A program made the position numbers and the translations under genes. Of a stretch of DNA of 20,515 nt, positions 16,107 to 20,515 are shown piece after piece. Under the pieces are notes generated by a model. It was given only the letters and a program-made list of their open reading frames with translations. It was not told where the DNA came from and made no database searches. Position 1 is the first letter of the stretch, and every line of letters begins with the position of its first letter. The stretch is from an uncultured Bacillaceae bacterium (lineage in GTDB: Bacteria > Bacillota > Bacilli > Bacillales > Pradoshiaceae): the NCBI GenBank assembly GCA_904501845.1, contig CAJGCH010000022.1, positions 1 to 20,515 of the forward strand, in the 5' to 3' direction.

Positions 16107-16727
16107 ATGACATTTAAAGGCTTTACTAATGACGACTTCAATGTATTTCAAATAGACGGCTTAGATGCTCGCATGGATGCCATTAAATCCATTATCCGCC
16201 CTAAGTTTGAAATCTTAAGCAATGTATTTACAGAAGAACTTTCAGTAATGACAAATGAGCCAATGTATGCCCATATCGCTAAGCATGCCAGACGGACAAT
16301 CAACCCGCCTAATGATACATGGGTTGCCTTCTCATCCAATCCCCGCGGCTATAAGATGGTTCCCCATTTCCAAATCGGACTGTGGGAAACCCATTTATTC
16401 ATTTGGTACGCTGTCATTTATGAAGCAAAAGGAAAAGAGCCAATTGGACAACGCTTTCTATCAATGGCCCCAGAGATCAAACAATCCATCCCGGCTAATT
16501 ATGTCTGGTCAATTGACCATATGAAACCAGATGTTATCCATCATGATGCTCTGTCCACCGACGATTTGAGCAAGATGTTCGAGAGATTAGCTAGCGTGAA
16601 AAAAGCGGAGCTCTTATGCGGTTTCCAATTGCCGAGAGATGAGGCTGTCAAGATTCCCGGGGATGAATTAATCGAGATGATTCGTGATGTGTTTGTACAT
16701 TTATTACCCCTCTATAATGTCGAATAA
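16107..16727 (+). CDS. yktB: YktB, UPF0637/DUF1054 conserved protein
   Basis: 206-residue soluble protein. FTNDDFNVFQIDGLDARMDA at the start, with HIAKHARRTINPPNDTWVAF and FQIGLWETHLFIWYAVIYE in the middle, are typical of the Bacillaceae YktB family (DUF1054), for which no function is established. There are no cysteines of note apart from Cys172 and no membrane segment. ATG follows AATAGGAGGG at a normal distance. It converges on yktA, with a very strong shared terminator between. Confidence 0.93.
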   Translation: MTFKGFTNDDFNVFQIDGLDARMDAIKSIIRPKFEILSNVFTEELSVMTNEPMYAHIAKHARRTINPPNDTWVAFSSNPRGYKMVPHFQIGLWETHLFIWYAVIYEAKGKEPIGQRFLSMAPEIKQSIPANYVWSIDHMKPDVIHHDALSTDDLSKMFERLASVKKAELLCGFQLPRDEAVKIPGDELIEMIRDVFVHLLPLYNVE

Positions 16728-16733
16728 ACTCAA

Positions 16734-16773
16734 AAACATGGCCAGCTGTAGTGAACAACAGCTGGCCATGTTT
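16734..16773. terminator. Bidirectional terminator between yktB and yktA
   Basis: AAACATGGCCAGCTGT - 8-base loop - ACAGCTGGCCATGTTT, a perfect 16-bp stem. T-rich flanks exist on the plus strand (TTTCATTTT) and the minus strand (GTTTTTGAG). It lies between two convergent genes. Confidence 0.93.
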
Positions 16774-16805
16774 CATTTTCTAGCATCCTTAGTTTTCGCC
16801 CCGGC

Positions 16806-17075
16806 TTACATTTTCACAAGGCTGCCTTCCTCTGATTTCTTTGCTCTTTGCATGGTTCTATAACTTGAATATCCGCTCACTTCCTCAAATTCGGCGCATA
16901 TCTTTTTCTCTTCAGCAATCGATGGAACAATTTGCTTAAATTCTTTATAGAGGGCCATCAGTTCCTCACGGTGAATTCCTCTCTCATAGGCTCTTTCAAT
17001 CCCTTGAAAGAACGAAATCACTTTAACAATCTCATCTGTTTTCCACGTATAATCGATTGGATATTGATAATCCAT
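16806..17075 (-). CDS. yktA: YktA, UPF0223 small protein
   Basis: 89-residue soluble protein beginning MDYQYPIDYTWKTDEIVKV, with FFQGIERAYERGIHREEL and a central Tyr/Lys/Glu-rich helix, then the FEEVSGYSSYRTMQ motif. These are family features of UPF0223 (YktA), whose function is unknown. ATG follows AGAGGTG. It starts 31 bases after the stop of the nitronate monooxygenase-family gene with no terminator between, so the two are likely cotranscribed; the terminator shared with yktB follows. Confidence 0.93.
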   Translation of the reverse strand: MDYQYPIDYTWKTDEIVKVISFFQGIERAYERGIHREELMALYKEFKQIVPSIAEEKKICAEFEEVSGYSSYRTMQRAKKSEEGSLVKM

Positions 17076-17106
17076 CTTAACACCTCTTCTGCCTTATCTT
17101 TGTTTG

Positions 17107-18066
17107 TCAGTTGCATTTCCATTTGTTTTGGATAGATTTAGCTTGACTGAGTATTTGCTCGAACAATTCCTTGACGGTTGGTTCATGATGGATGAGACCA
17201 ATGGCTTGTCCTGCCCAGCCAAAGCCTTCCTCATGGTTCCCATCATATATGAATTTCTTGTTCGTCTCACCACTAATATAATCCTTTAGGTCTTCATATG
17301 TACAGCTTTTATTCTCCATGGATAGAATGGCTGAAGTATGAGAATTAGAAATCGCCCTTCCAGGAGTTCCTAATGTTTTTTTGATCACAACTGTGTCACG
17401 TTCTGTCCCATTAATGATTGCTTCTTTATAAGCAGGATGTGCGTGAACACATTCCTTCACCGCAATGAATCGAGTGCCCATTTCAATTCCTTCCGCTCCG
17501 AGTGCCAAAGCCGCCATAAATCCTCTGCCATCTGCAATCCCGCCAGAGGCAATGACCGGGATCGTTACTGCGTCGGCAACCTTAGGTACGAGAACCATCG
17601 TGCTTAACTCATCCCTTCCAAGATGGCCTCCGCCTTCATTGCCGACAACCATTACGGCATCTGCCCCTAACTCCTCTGCTTTCACGGCTTGCCTGACTCC
17701 CGCTGTCAAAACGAGTTTCTTCACAGAGGTCCCCTTCAGCATATTAAGAAACTCTGCCGGATTTCCCCCTGTAACGGACATCACTTCAATCCCTTTATCC
17801 AAGGCTGCTTGCACAAATTTCTCATACTGTCTTCCATGTGTTCCAATCGCAAAATTAACTCCTATAGGCCTGTCTGTCATTACACGTGCTTTATCAATTT
17901 CTTCAGCCAGTTCTTCTGGGCTGCCTAATGACAATGCTGTAATTTGGCCAAGTCCGCCTGCATTCGATACAGCTGCCGCTAAATCCGAATAAGCCAGATA
18001 AGCAAGTCCCCCCTGAATGATTGGCAGCTCAATGCCCAGTAAGTCAGTGACTCTCGTTTCCCACAT
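17107..18066 (-). CDS. Nitronate monooxygenase-family FMN oxidoreductase
   Basis: 319-residue FMN-dependent TIM-barrel enzyme of the 2-nitropropane dioxygenase/nitronate monooxygenase family. Members oxidise toxic nitronates; the FabK enoyl-ACP reductases are close relatives, so substrate is not certain. Visible motifs: LPIIQGG (14-20), NAGGLGQ (35-41), the FMN-binding NEGGGHLGR (143-151, with His148 the likely active-site histidine) and ASGGIADGRG (173-182), followed by GTRF. The start is ATG at 18066, with GGAGG 7 bases upstream; an in-frame ATG at 18087 lies ahead of that site and would enclose it. A perfect TATAAT (18123-18128) precedes it. It is the first gene of a pair with yktA and takes the place where B. 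subtilis has speA. Confidence 0.88.
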   Translation of the reverse strand: MWETRVTDLLGIELPIIQGGLAYLAYSDLAAAVSNAGGLGQITALSLGSPEELAEEIDKARVMTDRPIGVNFAIGTHGRQYEKFVQAALDKGIEVMSVTGGNPAEFLNMLKGTSVKKLVLTAGVRQAVKAEELGADAVMVVGNEGGGHLGRDELSTMVLVPKVADAVTIPVIASGGIADGRGFMAALALGAEGIEMGTRFIAVKECVHAHPAYKEAIINGTERDTVVIKKTLGTPGRAISNSHTSAILSMENKSCTYEDLKDYISGETNKKFIYDGNHEEGFGWAGQAIGLIHHEPTVKELFEQILSQAKSIQNKWKCN

Positions 18067-18122
18067 ACCATTCCCTCCCACATTCATATTATCCCGCTAA
18101 AAGCAAGTTAACACATACTCCC

Positions 18123-18128
18123 ATTATA
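18123..18128 (-). promoter_or_regulatory. Probable -10 box for the nitronate monooxygenase-yktA pair
   Basis: Perfect TATAAT on the minus strand (context TATTGTATAATGGG), between the SR1 terminator and the gene, about 57 bases ahead of the chosen start. No clear -35 is visible. Confidence 0.5.
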
Positions 18129-18171
18129 CAATACTTTCCAAATCCGGTTTCACCTTCATACAGCAGACTGC

Positions 18172-18204
18172 AAAAAAACAGCCGCACAGATGATTCGCGG
18201 CTGT
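18172..18204 (-). terminator. Intrinsic terminator of the SR1-like RNA
   Basis: On the minus strand ACAGCCGC - 11-base loop - GCGGCTGT followed by TTTTTTG. The perfect 8-bp GC-rich stem and U-tract make a clear terminator, about 105 bases past the SR1P-like stop codon. Confidence 0.92.
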
Positions 18205-18307
18205 CTACAAAAATTCTACTTTATTATTGGGTCCAGTGAGATGACCAAAATGAATGTCTTATATACTATTTATACTTCTTGAAATGAACCGGCCTAGCGA
18301 CAAATGA

Positions 18308-18421
18308 TTACTCCCCGTGACAATTATGGCAATCAGCGCAATTACCGTATAATACTGTAACTTTCTCGTCCTCAAAATGATCGATGGTTGCGTTACATCC
18401 TGTACATACGATTGTACCCAT
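18308..18421 (-). CDS. SR1P-like 37-residue GapA-binding peptide
   Basis: A 37-codon frame, ATG at 18421 with AAAGGAG ending 9 bases upstream. It begins MGTIVCTGCNATI and has DHFEDEKVTVLYG, then a Cys/His-rich tail with Cys28, Cys31, Cys34, His32 and His35. The start, the F-EDEKVT-LYG core and the CxxC at 6-9 match B. subtilis SR1P as I recall it. SR1P binds GapA (glyceraldehyde-3-phosphate dehydrogenase) and stimulates its link to RNase J1; this function is inferred by homology. The cysteine pattern suggests zinc binding. An overlapping ATG four bases upstream is out of frame and ends after a few codons. Confidence 0.85.
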   Translation of the reverse strand: MGTIVCTGCNATIDHFEDEKVTVLYGNCADCHNCHGE

Positions 18422-18464
18422 TCATTCCACTCCTTTATTGAAATAAGATAATCGCTCCGTTAAG

Positions 18465-18474
18465 AAAGCGCTTT
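18465..18474. promoter_or_regulatory. cre-like palindrome in the SR1 leader
   Basis: AAAGCGCTTT, a perfect palindrome equal to the core of a strong catabolite-repressor site. With its flanks it matches 11 of 14 bases of the symmetric site TGAAAGCGCTTTCA. It lies just downstream of the inferred SR1 start site, where CcpA could act as a roadblock; SR1 of B. subtilis is known to be repressed by glycolytic regulators (CcpN, weakly CcpA). Confidence 0.4.
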
Positions 18475-18489
18475 ATTTCTATATACTTC

Positions 18490-18518
18490 ATAATAATATA
18501 ACACATTGAAAATTACAA
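18490..18518 (-). promoter_or_regulatory. Promoter of the SR1-like RNA
   Basis: On the minus strand TTGTAA (18513-18518), a 17-base spacer and TATTAT (18490-18495) form a reasonable sigma-A promoter. Transcription would start near 18483, about 62 bases before the SR1P-like ATG. Confidence 0.6.
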
Positions 18519-18534
18519 GCCTAAATTGTATGTT
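18506..18534 (+). promoter_or_regulatory. Possible promoter of the DUF1885-like gene
   Basis: TTGAAA (18506-18511), a 17-base spacer and TATGTT (18529-18534). It overlaps the -35 region of the oppositely oriented SR1 promoter, so the two would compete. The leader would be about 110 bases. Confidence 0.35.
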
Positions 18535-18650
18535 ACATTTAATAATAATACATCCTTATATGTGATACTATCCATTAAAGTATAGCCTTTCATCTTTTGT
18601 TCTGATAAAATCATTTACAAGGATTACCAATTACTAAGGAGGGGGCTCCT

Positions 18651-19064
18651 ATGTCAATTCACTCGTATATACGACTGCCGAATCGTTCTGTCACCATCTT
18701 GGAAGCAAGGAAACTGATTGACGATTATCAGCAATCTTTGCATAAAACAGGTGAACAATTAAACTATCCTTACAATGAGAGGGCTTTTCCATACACCATC
18801 CACGAGCCTGATAATCGAGGAAACGGTGATTGGCTTTACCTCTCTTCCGATGATCCAGATTACCACCTTATTAGAATAGGAATTGGAGAAGAGCCGGTTG
18901 CTGGGATGAACGGTTCTTTATTGCCATACATCGAGATAAGCCTTGAGAGGAACTCTACATTTGCTGACAAAGGTAAAGCAAATGAGCTGGCCAAATATAT
19001 GGCCAAGAAGCTTCAAGGAGAATTACAGCTATTCAACGGAAGAAGAATGCACTTCCATAAATAA
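18651..19064 (+). CDS. DUF1885-like conserved Bacillaceae protein
   Basis: 137-residue soluble protein without cysteine, signal peptide or membrane segment. It begins MSIHSYIRLPNRSVTILEAR and has DDYQQSLHKTGEQLNYPYNE, then AFPYTIHE, GDWLYLSSDD, a run of predicted beta strands and DKGKANELAKYMAKKLQGE near the end. I recall this pattern, especially the TGEQL...AFPY and DKGKANE...AKKL parts, from DUF1885 proteins of Bacillaceae, which have no known function; this is recognition from memory, not a search. ATG at 18651 follows AAGGAGGGGG directly, though that site can fold on itself. It is divergent from the SR1-like RNA and ends at its own hairpin terminator. Confidence 0.8.
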   Translation: MSIHSYIRLPNRSVTILEARKLIDDYQQSLHKTGEQLNYPYNERAFPYTIHEPDNRGNGDWLYLSSDDPDYHLIRIGIGEEPVAGMNGSLLPYIEISLERNSTFADKGKANELAKYMAKKLQGELQLFNGRRMHFHK

Positions 19065-19110
19065 AGAGGACGCGCTCTGTAATCATATACAAAGGGCGTC
19101 CTCTTTTTTC
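19064..19110 (+). terminator. Terminator after the DUF1885-like gene
   Basis: AAGAGGACGC - 22-base loop - GCGTCCTCTT followed by TTTTC on the plus strand. The minus-strand side reads CTTTATTT, so it may also stop transcripts from the convergent deacetylase gene. Confidence 0.88.
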
Positions 19111-19191
19111 TTTCATTTTCTGCCTTATCCACCATGGCGCTTACAAAGGAACATCTCAGCCATGTAATGATAGTCACAGATTATGCTTATC

Positions 19192-20001
19192 CTACGATTT
19201 TATCCTTTTAGGGTCTAAGACCTCATATCCTTTTTCTTGCAAACCTTCTACGATATCTCTTAGCGCTTCTTTCGTCCAAGCACGGTCATGCATCAGTATA
19301 TTGGCCCCGTCATATAAGTATTCGCTGTTCAATGTCACATTAGCAAGAGCTTCCTTGGATTGATAAGCCTTCTCCCAGTCATACCCAAACGTCCAATTCA
19401 TTAATTGCATATTTTCTTCTTCCGCTATTTCCTTGGAGAACTCCGTATTTTCACCAAATGGTGCCCGGAAGAAACGAGGCTTTGATCCTGTCACCTCTTC
19501 GACCATTGTATTAACACGCCTGATTTCCTCTTTTTGTTCCTGTTCCGTTAAGGATGGTAAAGAGGCATGGCTATATGTATGATTGCCAATTTCAAAGCCC
19601 ATATCGGCGATTTGTTTTAGAATATTCTTCTTTTCGTCCGATTCCAGTAAATGTCCATTAACAAAAAAGATCGCTGATACCTCTAACTCTGTTAATATTT
19701 CAGCCATCTCCAGCGTATGTTCGTCCGGGGCATCATCAATGGTGAGCAGTGCTACCTTCGCGTTTTCACCCGCAACAGGCTCAATCCTCCAATTAGTGGT
19801 ATTTACTTCATAATCCTGCTTCAGCTGTGATACCGCTTCCTGCTCCTCAGGTTCTTCTTGCTTTGGTTCTTCTGTCTGCTTTTCTTCTTGCTCAAGCAGC
19901 GCTTCTTCTTTTTCCTGCGATGGTGTTACCGGTTGATCCTTCTCTGAGCAGCCAGAAAGAACCAGGAAGGAAACCGCTAAGATTGCCGGGATATAATTCA
20001 T
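19192..20001 (-). CDS. Lipoprotein polysaccharide deacetylase (NodB domain)
   Basis: 269-residue secreted, lipid-anchored protein with a NodB-type carbohydrate esterase 4 domain. A hydrophobic signal ends in LSGC (Cys18). A Glu/Gln/Lys-rich linker of about 40 residues (about 19-62) follows. The catalytic domain has motif 1 TIDDAP (87-92; Asp89, Asp90), motif 2 NHTYSHASL with His141 and His145, motif 3 RAPFGE (179-184), FGYDWEK and motif 5 LMHD (236-239). Metal and base residues are therefore kept, with Ile and Ala replacing the usual Phe and Gly in motif 1. Substrate is probably peptidoglycan or another cell-wall polymer. ATG at 20001 follows AAAGGGG 8 bases upstream. The n-region of the signal lacks Lys or Arg. 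It lies downstream of pdhD, with a terminator between. Confidence 0.9.
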   Translation of the reverse strand: MNYIPAILAVSFLVLSGCSEKDQPVTPSQEKEEALLEQEEKQTEEPKQEEPEEQEAVSQLKQDYEVNTTNWRIEPVAGENAKVALLTIDDAPDEHTLEMAEILTELEVSAIFFVNGHLLESDEKKNILKQIADMGFEIGNHTYSHASLPSLTEQEQKEEIRRVNTMVEEVTGSKPRFFRAPFGENTEFSKEIAEEENMQLMNWTFGYDWEKAYQSKEALANVTLNSEYLYDGANILMHDRAWTKEALRDIVEGLQEKGYEVLDPKRIKS

Positions 20002-20080
20002 ACCTATTGCCCCTTTCTCCGATCAAAATGAACATCTAAATTTTAACACCCTGCTCTTTCGAATGCGAATATAAGGCACC

Positions 20081-20121
20081 AAAAAAAAAGCGTTGAAAAC
20101 CTTCCGGTTTCCAACGCTTTT
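20081..20121 (-). terminator. Intrinsic terminator after pdhD
   Basis: On the minus strand AAAAGCGTTGGAAACC and GGTTTTCAACGCTTTT pair (one mismatch) around a GGAA loop, followed by a T-run. It begins right past the pdhD stop and ends the pyruvate dehydrogenase operon. Confidence 0.92.
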
Positions 20122-20127
20122 AATAAA

Positions 20128-20515
20128 TTATTTAATGATATGGATTGGGCTTCCTAAAGCTACTTCAGCCGCTTCCATTGTAATTTCACCTAATGTTGGA
20201 TGCGCATGGATTGTCATGGCAATATCTTCTGCAGTCATACCCGCTTCGATGGCAAGGCCAAGCTCGGCAACCATATCAGATGCTCCTGGTCCGGCAATTT
20301 GGGCACCGATAACAAGACCATCTTCTTTGCGTGTAATCATTTTCATGAATCCTTCAGCTGCATTTAACGCTAGCGCACGGCCGTTTGCCGCGAATGGGAA
20401 TTTCGCTGCAACGATATCTAAACCTTCTTCTTTCGCTTGAGCTTCTGTATAACCTACAGTTGCAAGCTCAGGCTCTGAGAACACAACGGCTGGAATGCCA
20501 AGGTAGTCAATTTCA
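20128..20515 (-). CDS. pdhD: Dihydrolipoamide dehydrogenase (E3), C-terminal part, cut by window edge
   Basis: About 128 C-terminal codons of the FAD-dependent E3 component of pyruvate dehydrogenase, which reoxidises dihydrolipoamide with NAD. The frame runs to the window edge with no start inside; the reading is EIDYLGIPAVVFSEPELATVG, then MITRKEDGLVIGAQIAGPGA in the interface domain, and TIHAHPTLGE, which holds the catalytic His-Glu pair of the dimer interface. It ends LGSPIHIIK. The assignment to the pdh operon rather than another E3 copy rests on its position next to SR1, as in B. subtilis. Confidence 0.95.
   Translation of the reverse strand, partial: EIDYLGIPAVVFSEPELATVGYTEAQAKEEGLDIVAAKFPFAANGRALALNAAEGFMKMITRKEDGLVIGAQIAGPGASDMVAELGLAIEAGMTAEDIAMTIHAHPTLGEITMEAAEVALGSPIHIIK

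Larger units (their letters stand above)
18172..18483 (-). ncRNA. Candidate SR1 dual-function regulatory RNA
   Basis: A predicted transcript of about 310 bases, running from a promoter at 18490-18518 to the terminator at 18172-18204 and containing the SR1P-like frame. In B. subtilis SR1 (about 205 nt) lies between pdhD and speA. It acts both as an antisense RNA on ahrC mRNA, which encodes the arginine regulator, and as mRNA for SR1P. The same setting next to pdhD and the coding frame support homology; the size is inferred and longer than the B. subtilis RNA. Base-pairing with ahrC cannot be judged because ahrC is not in the window. Confidence 0.72.

Noticed and set aside
1..20515. Search for mobile elements, CRISPR arrays, toxin-antitoxin pairs, tRNA or rRNA genes
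   Set aside because: No transposase or integrase frames, no regularly spaced repeats, no tRNA-like folds were seen; conserved housekeeping gene order is unbroken apart from local gene gain and loss.

Overview
The window reads as chromosomal core sequence from a low-GC Gram-positive, spore-former-type bacterium of the Bacillaceae. Evidence: the gene order ctaD-ctaC-ctaB / ctaA / pycA / ftsW / ylaN / ylaL / phoH(ylaK) / ylaI / ylaH / typA / ylaF / suhB(yktC) / ykzI / yktB / yktA / SR1 / pdhD closely follows, in mirror image, the pdh-ykt-yla-cta region of Bacillus subtilis as I recall it. Strong GGAGG-type ribosome binding sites, frequent TTG and GTG starts and hairpin-plus-U-tract terminators fit too. 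I see no insertion sequence, prophage, CRISPR array, tRNA or rRNA.

Layout. Positions 1-2518 (minus) hold cytochrome caa3 oxidase genes: ctaD (cut by the window edge), ctaC with its fused c-type haem domain, and ctaB (haem O synthase). A 545-bp AT-rich divergent region separates them from ctaA (haem A synthase, plus). ctaA ends against pycA (pyruvate carboxylase, minus) at a shared hairpin terminator. Upstream of pycA lie ftsW (septal SEDS glycosyltransferase) and ylaN. ylaL (plus) converges on phoH/ylaK (minus). A 35-codon Cys/His-rich reading frame with a ribosome binding site sits just upstream of phoH. ylaI (plus) converges on a minus operon of typA, a ylaH-like membrane gene and an unnamed 96-residue gene. 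Next come a small ylaF-like membrane protein (plus), the inositol-phosphatase-family gene suhB/yktC, ykzI, yktB, yktA and a nitronate monooxygenase-family gene.

At 18172-18483 (minus) there is a good candidate for the dual-function regulatory RNA SR1: promoter, a 37-codon frame strongly resembling the GapA-binding peptide SR1P, and a clear intrinsic terminator. It is divergent from a DUF1885-like gene. A lipoprotein polysaccharide deacetylase and the 3' end of pdhD (dihydrolipoamide dehydrogenase) close the window.

Functionally the region is central carbon and energy metabolism: pyruvate dehydrogenase E3, pyruvate carboxylase, haem A synthesis and the terminal oxidase. It also carries cell-division and ribosome-associated housekeeping genes. 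The least-described items are the 35-codon Cys/His frame before phoH, the divergent SR1/DUF1885 control region and a 25-codon frame filling the ctaB-ctaC gap. No wholly new multi-gene system is apparent.
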